Counted from the stretch's first letter, positions 18,945-29,176 are shown. The stretch: DNA of 64,000 nucleotides from JBAXTE01 sp963556065 (GCA_963556065.3 CAUVYH020000010.1:1-64000), one strand, 5' to 3'. Translations and numbers: made by a program. Notes: generated by a model from the letters alone, not told the origin.

Positions 18945-21900
18945 ATGAAAAAAAAGGAAAAAGTACTTGTTTTGGTAGTCATTTTTTTTACAACAGCCAT
19001 TGGATTACGAGCCCAACCGGGATGCCCTAATATTAATGCAGGACCAGATCAAACATTGAACTGTGTTACAACATGTGCTACACTTAATGCAAGTGTGTTA
19101 CAAACGGGTGAAAGCACTTCGTACAGCGTGAGTTCTATCCCTTATGCACCGCCATATCCCTATAACGGGGGAACTCAAATAATGGCCAATATTGATGACA
19201 CTTGGAGTTCTGCTATTTCTTTGCCATTTAATTTTTGTTTTTTTGGTAACGTGTATAATCAGATAGTGGTGGGGTCAAATGGCGTAATAACTTTTGATGC
19301 TTCGGTAGCCGGTGGGTATTGTTCTTGGTCATATTCTGTTACATGTCCGAGTACATCGTTGCATAAAAATGCGATCTTTGGCCCTTATCATGATATAGAT
19401 CCGAGCGTTTCTGGTGGATTGTATTATGGAATTCAAGGGGTTGCGCCATGTAGAACCTTTGTGATTAGTTATTATGATGTTGCCATGTTTAGCTCTTCAT
19501 GCAATTCACTAAAAGCAACACATCAAATTGTATTATACGAAAATACAAATGTTATTGAAGTTTATATCTTGAATAAACCCACGTGCTCTTCGTGGAACAG
19601 TGGAAATGCAGTTGTTGGAATTCAGAATAGCACGGGCACTGTTGGATACACTGCTCCAAATAGAAATACATCAGTATGGACTGCGACTAATGAAGCTTGG
19701 CGATTTACTCCAAATGGTGCACCAAATTATTCTGTTGCTTGGTTTGAGGGTGCGACTCAAATCGATACCGGACTTACAATTAGTGTTTGCCCTTCAGTTA
19801 CAACCACTTATACTGGAAAAGTTACTTATACTAATTGTGATGCTTCTCAAGTTATTGTCCAAGACCAAGTTACGGTTGATCGGGTAAATGATTTATCATT
19901 ATCGGTGTCCCCATCGACTCCCTCATTTTGCGCGGGAAATAATACAAATATCACCGCATCGGGTGCTACTTCATACAGTTGGTATCCAAGCACTGGATTA
20001 TCCGGAACCTCTGGGGATATTGTAAATGCGAGCCCAACATCTACAACCACATACAATGTTATTGGTACGTATGGTGGGTGTATCGATACGGTTTCCACGA
20101 CAATTTCTGTTACTCCGGGTCCTGTTGTTGTTATCGCTAATCCCGATAGTGCTATTTGTGGTGGCTCTTATGCTACGCTTACGGCATCAGGTGCAAACAC
20201 GTATAGTTGGTCACCATCTGCAACATTGTCTTCTTCTTCTGGTAGCAGTGTAAATGCAACCCCTGTTGGAACGGTAACTTATACCGTCACGGGTACGACT
20301 TCGGGTTGTTCCGGTACAGCATCTGCTACAGTTTCAATAAATCCAAATCCAACGGTATCAATTTCTTCTAATTCTCCCATTTGTGAAAATTCTACATTAT
20401 CTTTATTTTCAGGGGGTGGAACAAGTTATAGTTGGAGTGGACCTGATGGATTCGTGAGTACTGCTCAGAATCCATCCATTTCTGGAGCTACAATGGCTAA
20501 ATCGGGTAATTATATTGTTACTGTAACCGGAGCAGGTGGATGTACTTCTACGGCCCAAACAACGGTGGCTGTTAACGCAATCCCTATTCCAACAGCTGGA
20601 AATGATGGGCCACTTTGTTCCGGGTCAACTTTGAACTTTAATTCAAGTGGAGGCACAAGTTATAACTGGAGTGGTCCGAATTCATTTGTTAATACTAATC
20701 AAAACCCATCAATTTCAGCAGCAACGACAGCGGCAACCGGAAGTTATACCGTAACAGTAACTGGTGCCGGAGGGTGTACAGCTACCGCTCAAACAACGGT
20801 GACAGTGAATGAGAGTGTGGTTGCAAGTGCAAGTAGTAATACTGCGATTTGTGCTGGAAATACATTAAACCTTAGTTCAACACCTAGCAGTGGAACGAGT
20901 TACCAATGGAGTGGCCCAAATAGCTTTTCCAGTGCTTCTCAGAATCCATCCATTTCTTCGGTAACTGTTTCGGCTGCCGGTATATATACTGTAACTGTAA
21001 CGTTAATAGGTGGATGTACGGGAACGGCGCAAACTACAGTTACCATTAATCCATTACCAACTGTAACGATAGGCAGCAATACTCCTATTTGTGCGGGATC
21101 ATCACTAAATCTGACCTCAGGTGGAGGAACAGGATATAGTTGGAGCGGACCCGATTTTACCAATTTAACCCAAAATCCAACAATTACGGGAACAACCGTA
21201 TCTTCATCAGGAACATACACGGTGACTGTAACAGGAACCGGCAACTGTACTTCAACCGCTCAAACAACGGTTGTTGTAAATCCAAATCCTACACCTACAA
21301 TTAGCAGTAATAGTCCTATTTGTGAAAATACTCCCTTAAACTTAACTTCGGGAGGTGGAACCGGATATAGCTGGAGTGGCCCAAATAGCTTCTCCAGTGC
21401 GACTCAAAATCCATCAATAGCAGGAGCAACTACATCTATAGCCGGGACATATACCGTAACAGTAACCGGCACCGGGAATTGTACTTCTACGACTCAAACT
21501 ACGGTGGTTGTAAATCTGAAGCCAATAATTCAAATTTCGCCATCTGTTGCACAAATTTGTATGGGAAATAATGCGGTGTTTACGGCTTCCGGTGCTAATG
21601 CTTATACTTGGACCCCGACTGCGAATATTTCCCCGGTTAGCGGGAGCACAGTCACTGTTTCACCTACGACTACCACCACATATACTGCTCACGGAACAAC
21701 CAGTGGGTGTGCTGATTCCGCACAAGTGATTGTTACAGTATTAAGCAACCCGGTCGTTTCCGTTACTCCAAGTACAGTGTCCGTTTGTCTCGGTGAACAA
21801 GCTTCTTTGTCTGCCTCGGGAGCAACAACATATATATGGTCTCCTTCCAATACTTTGTCTTTATCAACAGGAAGTGATGTTGTTGCAACACCTATTGCTA

Positions 21901-22958
21901 CAACTACATACACGGTTACCGGGACGACTTCCGGTTGTACGGGAACAGCTACGGCTACAGTATCTATCAAGCCATTACCACAACTAAGCGTTACTCCCAT
22001 TACACCTACAATTTGTATTCATAATAGCCAAACACTTACTGCAACGGGTGCAGACACCTATTCATGGTCTCCGGATTCAACTTTGTCGGCCAACACAGGC
22101 TGTAGTGTAATAGCCGATCCTATTTCAAATTGCACTTATCAACTAACGGGAACATTAAACGGATGTAAAGACAGTATTCAGATTCCATTTGTGGTAAATC
22201 CGCTTCCAATAATTACAATTCAGTCGAATCCTCCAAGCGGTTGCCAACCATTTACAACTACATTGTCGGCAACATCGCTCCCTGTTGCACAAAGTTATTC
22301 TTGGACCGTGAATAATGGGTTTAATTCTACAGACCCTTCTCCAACGTTGTCGTTTCTTAACAGTGGACAATATAATGTATCTCTGGTAGTTACGGATGTA
22401 AACGGATGTGTTAACAATATTACAGAAGCTAATTTTATCACTGTTAATCCAAAACCTACAGTAACGTTTAGTTTTACGCCGGAAGTAGGATATGTTAGCA
22501 AGCCGGTTACATTTACATCTTCTATTGTTGCACCTAATTCTCAATATATATGGGATTTTGGAGATGGACAAACTGCGACATCTCAAGCCGAAGCAACAGA
22601 ACATTATTATGGAATAACGGGGGTATTCTCGATAACGCATATTTATGTTAACGAATTTGGATGCAGCGATACGGCAACGCTTCCGTTAAATGTGACCATT
22701 AATATTGTGATTCCGAATATCTTTACACCGAATAATGACGGGCATAACGATACCTTTATCATTGATGGATTGCAATATGTGGATGGGGCTGTTATGAAAA
22801 TATACAATCGCTGGGGCCGAAAGATATATCATTCGGATAATTACAAAAATGATTGGGATGGGGGTGATTTTGCAGACGGAGTGTATTTTTACATACTCAC
22901 ACTACCCGATAATCTTAAAGTTGGGCCATTTAATGGTTCGGTAACTTTGCTAAGATAA
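18945..22958 (+). CDS. Giant secreted Ig/PKD-repeat protein with T9SS type B sorting domain
   Basis: 1337 residues. Signal peptide MKKKEKVLVLVVIFF…LRAQ. Residues about 30-270 form a beta-rich Cys-containing module (SLPFNFCFFGNVYNQ, VGSNGVITFD) seen in many Bacteroidota surface proteins. About a dozen Ig/PKD-like modules of 75-80 residues follow (TSYSWSGPNSF, QNPSI, TYTVTVTG), including DFGDGQTATS, a genuine PKD motif near 1200. The last 85 residues (IFTPNNDGHNDTFIIDG, KIYNRWGRKIYHS, WDGGDFADGVYFYIL) are the CHU_C type B sorting domain. Probably a long surface stalk or adhesin. Composition of modules closely matches the 120-5137 protein, so the two are paralogues. Confidence 0.9.
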   Translation: MKKKEKVLVLVVIFFTTAIGLRAQPGCPNINAGPDQTLNCVTTCATLNASVLQTGESTSYSVSSIPYAPPYPYNGGTQIMANIDDTWSSAISLPFNFCFFGNVYNQIVVGSNGVITFDASVAGGYCSWSYSVTCPSTSLHKNAIFGPYHDIDPSVSGGLYYGIQGVAPCRTFVISYYDVAMFSSSCNSLKATHQIVLYENTNVIEVYILNKPTCSSWNSGNAVVGIQNSTGTVGYTAPNRNTSVWTATNEAWRFTPNGAPNYSVAWFEGATQIDTGLTISVCPSVTTTYTGKVTYTNCDASQVIVQDQVTVDRVNDLSLSVSPSTPSFCAGNNTNITASGATSYSWYPSTGLSGTSGDIVNASPTSTTTYNVIGTYGGCIDTVSTTISVTPGPVVVIANPDSAICGGSYATLTASGANTYSWSPSATLSSSSGSSVNATPVGTVTYTVTGTTSGCSGTASATVSINPNPTVSISSNSPICENSTLSLFSGGGTSYSWSGPDGFVSTAQNPSISGATMAKSGNYIVTVTGAGGCTSTAQTTVAVNAIPIPTAGNDGPLCSGSTLNFNSSGGTSYNWSGPNSFVNTNQNPSISAATTAATGSYTVTVTGAGGCTATAQTTVTVNESVVASASSNTAICAGNTLNLSSTPSSGTSYQWSGPNSFSSASQNPSISSVTVSAAGIYTVTVTLIGGCTGTAQTTVTINPLPTVTIGSNTPICAGSSLNLTSGGGTGYSWSGPDFTNLTQNPTITGTTVSSSGTYTVTVTGTGNCTSTAQTTVVVNPNPTPTISSNSPICENTPLNLTSGGGTGYSWSGPNSFSSATQNPSIAGATTSIAGTYTVTVTGTGNCTSTTQTTVVVNLKPIIQISPSVAQICMGNNAVFTASGANAYTWTPTANISPVSGSTVTVSPTTTTTYTAHGTTSGCADSAQVIVTVLSNPVVSVTPSTVSVCLGEQASLSASGATTYIWSPSNTLSLSTGSDVVATPIATTTYTVTGTTSGCTGTATATVSIKPLPQLSVTPITPTICIHNSQTLTATGADTYSWSPDSTLSANTGCSVIADPISNCTYQLTGTLNGCKDSIQIPFVVNPLPIITIQSNPPSGCQPFTTTLSATSLPVAQSYSWTVNNGFNSTDPSPTLSFLNSGQYNVSLVVTDVNGCVNNITEANFITVNPKPTVTFSFTPEVGYVSKPVTFTSSIVAPNSQYIWDFGDGQTATSQAEATEHYYGITGVFSITHIYVNEFGCSDTATLPLNVTINIVIPNIFTPNNDGHNDTFIIDGLQYVDGAVMKIYNRWGRKIYHSDNYKNDWDGGDFADGVYFYILTLPDNLKVGPFNGSVTLLR
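20350..21520 (+). repeat. Tandem Ig-like coding repeats, about 235-240 bp period
   Basis: Five near-identical units begin around 20370, 20605, 20838, 21080 and 21310, each encoding a Cys-containing P(I/L)C opening followed by GTSYSWSGP-type and TYTVTVTGTGNCTSTAQTT-type segments. The last units are the most alike, which suggests recent duplication. Confidence 0.85.
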
Positions 22959-23061
22959 TGTTATTGGGAAAAATTTTACTTGCTGAGTTTTTCACGAAGC
23001 ATGATTTTTATGTCTCATGAGTCACGGTTCCGCCACTGAAGGAGCAGTGCATGCTGTGTCT

Positions 23062-23595
23062 TTATCGTCTGACTTGTTGTTTTCGTTCTTGAATTCTTTC
23101 TTTTGTTATTTCATACATATCAACACGTTCCTTGTTTAGCCGTTGGGAATATCCGATCAAGAATGATTTTGCTTTGTCATAGTTTACAAATTCCTTTATT
23201 ATTAGGTCTTTTTTATTATTTGATATTAAAGCAATGTCAAAGGATTTTGTAACATAATTTGTCGAACTGCCCCTACTATTCATTGTCTGCGACTTGTGCG
23301 AATACTTTAGAACGATTTTGTCGTAATATGCTAACGACTCCCATGTTCCAATTTTAACGAATATAAAATCAAAGTACGGTTTAATAAGTTTTTTGTCGTA
23401 GTCGATTAGCACCCCTCTAACTGAGACAAACAAAATTACACCAATTATAATCATCCCAATTCCAAATACACAACCAATAAACGAAATACTTGGAGGCATT
23501 TCGGAAATAGTAATTATAAGCCCAACGATAAATATAGCAGAACCTATCGCTGAAGTATAGCCCTTAAAAGTTAGTCCCCGTGATATTTTTTCCAT
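23062..23595 (-). CDS. Hypothetical two-TM protein, leftmost gene of the cassette region
   Basis: 177 residues. Two adjacent TM helices (AIGSAIFIVGLIITI and IGCVFGIGMIIIGVILFVSV) are followed by a soluble domain of about 100 residues with a PH-like beta pattern (GVLIDYDKKLIKPYFDFIFV, FDIALISNNKKDLIIKEF) and a charged helical tail. No family recognised. The small, isolated, minus-strand layout matches the integron cassettes to its right. The 130 bp before it contains only a weak attC-like structure, so membership of the array is inferred. Confidence 0.65.
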   Translation of the reverse strand: MEKISRGLTFKGYTSAIGSAIFIVGLIITISEMPPSISFIGCVFGIGMIIIGVILFVSVRGVLIDYDKKLIKPYFDFIFVKIGTWESLAYYDKIVLKYSHKSQTMNSRGSSTNYVTKSFDIALISNNKKDLIIKEFVNYDKAKSFLIGYSQRLNKERVDMYEITKERIQERKQQVRR

Positions 23596-23724
23596 TTTCT
23601 CAACGTTTGAGTCTATATGCCGTAATGGATTGCGAAGTAGTTCTGCCCACCGACATAAAAGTTTGAGCAGACGATAACACTTAAATACCCGCTGAGCCCA
23701 TTGTGTCTAGCATTTCGTACTAAT

Positions 23725-24855
23725 TTATTCAGGTTTCATCCAAAATATGTCAGGATTATTTGTTTTATAATTTATGAATTTGACTCCTGTATTATCATTC
23801 GTTTCTTCCTTTTTCTGAGGTGTCTGAACAATCCCGTCCAATGGCAAAAGTTCAACATAGATAACTTCCTTGCCTTTCTCCCAAGTCTCCGTATTGTATT
23901 CACTTACCAAAGGCGTTTCCAATCGATAGAGGTTTTTTGCCATATAATATTCTAAATAATGCTCTTTGGTTTGTAGTGCTGTTCTATTCCAATTAGCATC
24001 TGCGTTTAGAATTACGGCTTGCCCTTTAATAAGCCTCTCCCTAACTTCTTGTATTCCAAGTAAGTTCCCTTTGTCGTCCATAACATAAGCATCAAATGTC
24101 GGATCAATCCAAATCCATTTGTTCAAATTTTTGCTATAGACCATATTTATGACGTGACAATCATCGAACTTGGTTTCTCTAGGCATGCAGGTAATGTACC
24201 TTGATTTTATGCCCATAGATAAGTAACATTCATTTAGAATTATTGCCATCATTCTGCAATTTACTCCTCGATTTTCGACTTTACAAGTCCTTATTAAGTC
24301 AATCGCATTTTTTAAAGTCGGATTGTTACTACTCCCATCATGTTTTACTATATTATGAACCCAATGCATTAAATTAAAAATTTGAGAAAGTTCATTTCCG
24401 CTACCTGCTATTGAGTCAAGTTTCAAATCGCTTCTTATTTTTTTCAGGTTAGGGTTATCTTGCGATTGGTATGTGAATTTTGGGATAAAACGGTTATCAG
24501 AGTAGTTGTAATTTTCTGCTTTTCTCAATATATCTAACTTTGACGGCTCCCAAACAATTCGAGTGTTTGCAGAATCCTTGCCGTTGAGCAAAATCACAAA
24601 ATCATATTGTTCATCCTGTTTAACGTCAAATGAAATCGAATCGATATCGGTATAAAATGTTACCTTTTTCGCCGAAGTTCTATAAATATCCGGGTTGGCT
24701 TCCGGAACTATTGTCCAAGCGTTTTTCATTAAATTGCCATCAACCTTAATATCAACTTGTAAAGAACTTGCCTTAATCGTTGGTAGTTTCTTTTGGGCAA
24801 ATAAATTTTGTGTCAGCAATGCAACTACAATAATTGTCAAAAATTTTAATCTCAT
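23725..24855 (-). CDS. Secreted transglutaminase-like cysteine protein
   Basis: 376 residues with signal peptide (IIVVALLTQNLFAQ). The transglutaminase-like core holds the expected triad in order: GVNCRMMAIILNECY (Cys about 200), DDCHVINMVYS (His) and IWIDPTFDAYVMD (Asp). Most bacterial members of this superfamily are peptidases or inactive scaffolds rather than cross-linkers. An N-terminal beta domain of about 110 residues precedes it. Isolated, minus strand, flanked by non-coding stretches of 129 and 388 bp: probably an integron cassette gene. Confidence 0.8.
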   Translation of the reverse strand: MRLKFLTIIVVALLTQNLFAQKKLPTIKASSLQVDIKVDGNLMKNAWTIVPEANPDIYRTSAKKVTFYTDIDSISFDVKQDEQYDFVILLNGKDSANTRIVWEPSKLDILRKAENYNYSDNRFIPKFTYQSQDNPNLKKIRSDLKLDSIAGSGNELSQIFNLMHWVHNIVKHDGSSNNPTLKNAIDLIRTCKVENRGVNCRMMAIILNECYLSMGIKSRYITCMPRETKFDDCHVINMVYSKNLNKWIWIDPTFDAYVMDDKGNLLGIQEVRERLIKGQAVILNADANWNRTALQTKEHYLEYYMAKNLYRLETPLVSEYNTETWEKGKEVIYVELLPLDGIVQTPQKKEETNDNTGVKFINYKTNNPDIFWMKPE

Positions 24856-25089
24856 TATTATCTGTTTTAAATTTCACATTCGTTTTTATCGTATTCTGAC
24901 TAACGTCAAATTTTGGCATTGATAATTAATTAGTTACAAACTCAAAGTTTTCCTTTGAAAGTTCAAATTTAGTAATTTGTTTTTGAATACGCTTCACTAA
25001 TCCCAACTTTCTTTTTTGAGCCAAAACAAATAGCTTCCGGATTTTGATATAAAACAGTTTTTCATCACCATATTACAAATTAATTCGTT

Positions 25090-25203
25090 TGGAAATCCAT
25101 AGGCTTCACCAAAGAGTTGGTTCAACCTGCACTTCTCGTTCACCCTCGCCCACAAGCGGGGCTGGGTGCTGCGCACCGCTTGAAGCCCTATTTATTAGCG
25201 CAC
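25090..25203 (-). other. Degenerate attC-like hairpin
   Basis: Arms ATAGGCTTCA (25099-25108) and TGAAGCCCTAT (25181-25191) enclose an inner CAAGCGG/CCGCTTG pair (25153-25159, 25176-25182). TTAGCGCAC at 25196-25204 mirrors GTGCGCTAA at the attC on the other side of the 25244-25840 gene. The outer core is not a clean GTTRRRY. The remaining bases from 24856 hold GACTAAC at 24898-24904 but no convincing partner. Best read as a decayed cassette boundary. Confidence 0.35.
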
Positions 25204-25243
25204 GTTAATTATTTGTCAATCAAAATTATATCAAATATTTTAT

Positions 25244-25840
25244 TTATTTCTTTTTCAATGTGTCTTTATTAATCTTATCAATATCAACCGAATCAATCTT
25301 TTTATGGTCAAGAATCAAAGTACGTAATTTGGACAACTCCAATTCCATCTGCGGTTTTGTCAATATTTCTTGGTCTTGTTTTTTACTAATAATCTTATTC
25401 GTTAAATCATAGATGCTATATAGACCACCAAAGCAAGCCAATGCAAAAATCCACCAAAAAGTCTTAACCTGCCATTTGGAAAGTTTAGCATCCGATTTTA
25501 ATTTTCTAAAACTGATATCATCAAATTCTTGTTTCCTTTTTAAATCAAACTGTTGCTTATCGTAAATAGCTTTAAACCCACCTTGATTATAAAAATTATT
25601 AGTTTTTATATGAATGGGACTAATCTTAAATCCTGAAAGATTTTTCTCTATTTCGACAATGCCATAAAGTTTCAAAAGGTCAAGATAGTATGCATAATCC
25701 TTTGATTTTACTTCTTTCGCTTTACCCAAAAAAGAACCGCTCAGAGGTGGTAAATCATCAGGAAATACAGCACCTTTTTGTATAGCAGTTTTTAGAATAA
25801 AATCTAAAATCTCGACGTCTTTTTCTGTCAGTGTTTCCAT
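25244..25840 (-). CDS. Hypothetical cassette protein with one TM
   Basis: 198 residues. About 1-85 look like a helical, winged-helix-type domain (EKDVEILDFILKTAIQKG, YYLDLLKLYGIVEIEKN). Then come a charged segment, one TM (VKTFWWIFALACFGGLYSIY) and a cytoplasmic-type coiled tail. No family recognised. It sits 16 bp after an attC core, standard for a cassette gene, and is bounded by mirrored GTGCGCTAA motifs on both sides. Confidence 0.7.
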   Translation of the reverse strand: METLTEKDVEILDFILKTAIQKGAVFPDDLPPLSGSFLGKAKEVKSKDYAYYLDLLKLYGIVEIEKNLSGFKISPIHIKTNNFYNQGGFKAIYDKQQFDLKRKQEFDDISFRKLKSDAKLSKWQVKTFWWIFALACFGGLYSIYDLTNKIISKKQDQEILTKPQMELELSKLRTLILDHKKIDSVDIDKINKDTLKKK

Positions 25841-25855
25841 TTTTTTTAATGTGCG

Positions 25856-25982
25856 CTAACGGACAAGGCTACAAGCAGTTGGGGACTTCGTGGACGCGAG
25901 CTTATCCCCCGTGCAGAAAGCTTGCAAGCGAGAGCGAAGCACGCATAACCATCTAAACCCCAATTGCTTGTGAGCCTTTGTG
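25856..25982 (-). other. Integron attC site interrupted by the group II intron
   Basis: GCTAAC core at 25856-25861 (GTTAGC on the gene strand). Outer arms ACAAGGCTACAAGCAGTTGGG (25864-25884) and CCCCAATTGCTTGTGAGCCTTTGT (25959-25982) pair almost fully, with single extrahelical bases, as folded attC strands do. The other core, expected right after 25982, is displaced to about 27964-27969 by the intron. Orientation follows the minus-strand genes. Confidence 0.8.
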
Positions 25983-26547
25983 TGTGCCCTGCATGTGCAG
26001 CTCACACTTGTTGTAAGCTCTTTGAAAAATTCAAAAATACAAATTTATTTTTAAAGAGCAAGCAATAAGTTTTTTCCCAGAGGGTGTAAGTCCCTTGTGT
26101 GCGAGAGTGAGATCTCGAAACATTAGCAAGTCGCAAGGTGGTTTGTCGTGAGACATGCACTGAAGATTATTTGCGATTGAATAAAGAGCAAATACCGACT
26201 GCAAAATCCGGTACTGACGAACAGAAACGGTATATGAGGCATAAATACTTGGGTAAGCAAACACATCATTGTAAAGCCCTAAGAACACAAAGGAGTGCTT
26301 ATGTAGATAACGCAGGCATTGGAGGAAGGGAAAAGCACTTACCGGGGGAGGTCTCATCGTTCACGGGTTGATCAATGAGAAGTCAGCAGGGGTCATAGTA
26401 GTTGCGGAAAACGAGCCGATACAGATAATCGGAGGTCTCACAAAACAACGAAGGACTGAACATTAAGATGTTTTGAATTCAGTAAGGATGCCTATGGACT
26501 AGCCTTATTCTAAGAGAAACAGAGCAAACGAAGTAAAACAAAATGGA

Positions 26548-27924
26548 ATGATTGAACAAGTACTAAACCCAATTAACGTAAGACAAGCATACCGCCAAGT
26601 TGTAAAGAACAAAGGTTCGGCAGGCGTGGATGGCATGTCGGTGAATGAATTATACGATTACCTATCCAAGCATAGGGAACGTATAGAGTCAGAACTACGC
26701 AAAGGCACATACTTGCCTCAAGCCATTTTGGGGGTAGAGATACCCAAGAGCAATGGGAAAACTAGATTATTGGGTATTCCAACAGTTACCGACCGATTTT
26801 TGCAACAAGCGGTTGGGCAAGCGATAGCCTTGAAATTCGAGATGAATTTTGAAGATTACAGTTATGGGTTTCGACCCAATAAAAACGCACAAAAAGCGGT
26901 TCTAAAAGCACAAGAGTACATTAATTCAGGACTCCATCACATTGTGGATATTGATTTGAAAAGTTTCTTCGATGAAGTAGATCACTGCATCCTATTGCAA
27001 TTATTGTATTGCAAGATAAAATGCCCCCTCACGCTACGCCTTATCCGAAAATGGGTGAGAGCGCCCATTCTAATAAATGGGAAATTAGTCAAACGAAGGA
27101 AAGGAGTGCCGCAGGGAAGCCCGCTAAGCCGTTACTATCCAATATCATGCTCAATGAACTGGATAAAGAGCTGGAACGACAAGGATTGCAGTGGGTGCGA
27201 TACGCTGACGACTTTAGTATCTATTGCAAAAAGAACCATCAAGCCCGAAAGATAGGAAATGAAATTTATCTCTTTCTCAAGAATAAACTTAAATTACCAA
27301 TCAATAGGGAGAAAAGCGGAATACGAAAACCTGTAAATTTCACAATTCTGGGTTTTGGGTTTGTTCCTACATTTATTAAAGGCGATAGAGGTAAATATCA
27401 ACTCGTGGTTAGCGATAAAGGGTGGAAATCACTCAAACAAAAGCTCAAAACCACTACGAGGAAAACCACACCTTGCTCTTTCGACGAACGAATTCATCGA
27501 CTTAAAGAGATTCAACGAGGGTGGATTGGATATTACCGCATTGCAAGTATTCAAGGTAAACTCAAAACCACCGATGCTTGGGTGCGTAACCGTCTAAGAT
27601 ATTGTATTTGGCATCACTGGAAGAAACCTGAACGGAACCGACCGAAGGGAGCTCACGAATACCGCTGAATAAATATACTGGGTTATGAGTAAAAGGAAAA
27701 ACCTGATTCGATTAGGGATGGACCAAGATCACGCCTATGCATGGAGTAGAACCAGAAAAGGGGGATGGGCAGTCGCTCAAAGTCCAATTCTGATAACTAC
27801 TATTACCTTAGAACGCTTACATAAAAGAGGTTACGAATCTTTGCTTGGTTATTACGAGAAAGTTGCTCCATCCGCCATTTGGCGGAAACCGCTGTATACG
27901 AGAACCGTACGTACAGTGGTGTGA
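26548..27924 (+). pseudogene. ltrA: Group II intron reverse transcriptase/maturase, broken in two places
   Basis: Reading across three frames gives a full intron-encoded protein: RT0-RT4 (QAYRQVVKNKGSAGVDGMS, YSYGFRPNKNAQKAVL, DIDLKSFFDEVDH), VPQGSPLS, the catalytic YADD (RYADDFSIYC), domain X/maturase (IQRGWIGYYR, WVRNRLRYCIWHHWKKPER), and a C-terminal RKNLIRLGMDQDHAYAWSRT. Frame break 1: one C missing at 27129-27130 (AGCCG for AGCCCG) within QGSPLSPLLSN. Break 2: about 55 extra bases at about 27634-27688 between KKPER and KRKNLIRLG, carrying a stop at 27666-27668. No endonuclease domain is seen. Confidence 0.88.
27887..27920 (+). ncRNA. Group II intron domain V
   Basis: 34-nt hairpin: CCGCTGTATACG pairs with CCGTACGTACAGTGG around a GAA-type tetraloop, including a two-base bulge on the 3' side. 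This is the shape of the catalytic domain V, with a CGC-type triad in the lower stem. The following hairpin (27931-27957, CCCCGTCAG/CTGGCGGGG) would be domain VI. Confidence 0.7.
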
Positions 27925-27968
27925 GAGGCTCTCCCCGTCAGTTTATCTGGCGGGGCAGTCTACTCGAT

Positions 27969-28925
27969 TGTGACGTCGTGCTTCGTTTTAATATTTCTTC
28001 TAATTCCTGATAATATGGCATTTCAAAATTAATTTCTTTAGCTGTCTTTAATATATCATAATAATTACAGGCTATATCATCTATCGGCATTGATTCTCCG
28101 TGTGCTGTATATCTTTTCATGCTCTCATTATGACGAAAATTAAATTTAAACATTGGAATCAATAACCACATTGGCCACTTAAATGCCGAAATCTCTGGAT
28201 ATTTATTTGAATAGGCTCCACGTTTCTCACATAAATCAAGACATTCTCTTGTTGCCAAAAAAAGATTGTTTTAATAGCTTTTTATCTGTCAGATATTTCT
28301 CTGTGTTTTTGTGTTTTTGAAATGCCAATGAAATAGCTGTCGAACCAGCATTGTGAACCCACAACCAATGAAGCATATTTTCCTGAACATCCATTTTAAT
28401 ATTGGCTTTAGAAAATATTTCTTTGGCCAAATCAAAACCCTTTTTGTTTTCCAAATCAGGTTTTGCAATATGAATCTCAGGGCCAATATTTGTCCAATAG
28501 ACACCGTTCTTTATGGTTCCACCTCCATCTGGATAGCCTAAAATATATCTGTTCTTACTTAAAATGCTATCAAACATTTCTGTTCCAGTCCAGTTTGATG
28601 TAACAATATAAAAAAAAGAGTTTGAACATTTTGGTACAATTGCTTTTAATGCCAATTCAGTCTGATACCAGTTTGTTGGAACAATAACTAAATCATAATT
28701 TGAATTATCCGCTAAGGAATCAGTTATCGTAATGTGATAATTTGTTTGATTATATTTTTTAAATCCTTTTCGCTCGTCAAGGATGTCTATCTTTGCTCCA
28801 TTATTAACTAAATCTGGTTTGCTTGTCCTAACCAAATGAGTCACATTAATTCCGGCTTCTTTTAAAGCCCAACCGTAGATTGTTCCAATTACTCCGGTTC
28901 CAACAATTAATACATTCATAGTCAT
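27969..28925 (-). pseudogene. Ketopantoate reductase-like (ApbA/PanE fold) cassette gene with frameshift
   Basis: The N-terminal part (28236-28925) has the Rossmann motif VLIVGTGVIGTIYGWALKEAG and continues to KYLTDKKLLKQSF. After a run of seven A at 28257-28263 (plus strand) it falls out of frame, while the other frame continues as LATRECLDLCEKRGAY…ILKRS to the intron border. One base fewer would restore a protein of about 320 residues. The C-terminal domain resembles other ketopantoate-reductase-fold oxidoreductases of uncertain substrate. The intron lies just past the last conserved residues and now supplies the stop at 27938. Either a real pseudogene or a homopolymer error. Confidence 0.75.
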
Positions 28926-29044
28926 TAAATTTTAAAATCAAAAGTATTAATCCGTCATTATCCAGAAAAATACATCTCGGTAAATACAATTAATCAGTCT
29001 TTAAATCATACATTTTTCAGGTTGAACGGTTTTTATAGCATGCG

Positions 29045-29176
29045 GCATAACGCCCGAGGCTTGCTTTTCGGCGGGGATTAAACCCCACTTTCCTGTCGCT
29101 TACCGCTGACGTTTATTAATTTGTTTGTCGTTTCTAGTTTCAGTTCACCCCCGATGAAAGCAAGGCTTTGTTAGGC
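29045..29176 (-). other. Integron attC site
   Basis: Plus-strand GCATAAC (29045-29051) and GTTAGGC (29170-29176) bound a 132-bp imperfect inverted repeat. Arms GCCCGAGGCTTGCTTTTCGGCGGGG and CCCCCGATGAAAGCAAGGC pair with single-base bulges. It lies 10 bp after the stop of the gene at 29187-29864, as in gene cassettes. Confidence 0.85.

Larger units (their letters stand above)
25983..27968 (+). mobile_element. Group II intron inserted antisense in attC
   Basis: A 5' end at GTGTG (25983, consensus GUGYG) directly follows TTTGT, the attC core. The 3' end near CTACTCGAT (27963-27968) is uncertain by several bases. The 560 nt before the reverse-transcriptase gene hold the structured RNA domains, including AGGGTGTAAGTCCCT (26081-26095) and the stretch GAAGTCAGCAGGGGTCATAG near 26380, which resembles upstream regions of bacterial group II introns. 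Domain V is recognisable at the 3' end. Insertion into the bottom strand of an attC at TTGT is the hallmark of group IIC-attC introns; the class is inferred from the site. Probably inactive, as its protein is broken. Confidence 0.8.

Noticed and set aside
22155..22640. 161-residue minus-strand open frame within the 18945 gene
   Set aside because: It overlaps PKD modules of the real gene; its sequence is Arg/Cys/Tyr-rich with no domain or RBS.
23596..23724. attC-like structure before the 23062 gene
   Set aside because: Only weak arm complementarity and no GTTRRRY core; too degenerate to claim.
24856..25089. GACTAAC at 24898 as an attC core
   Set aside because: No partner core or matching hairpin arm within 150 bp.
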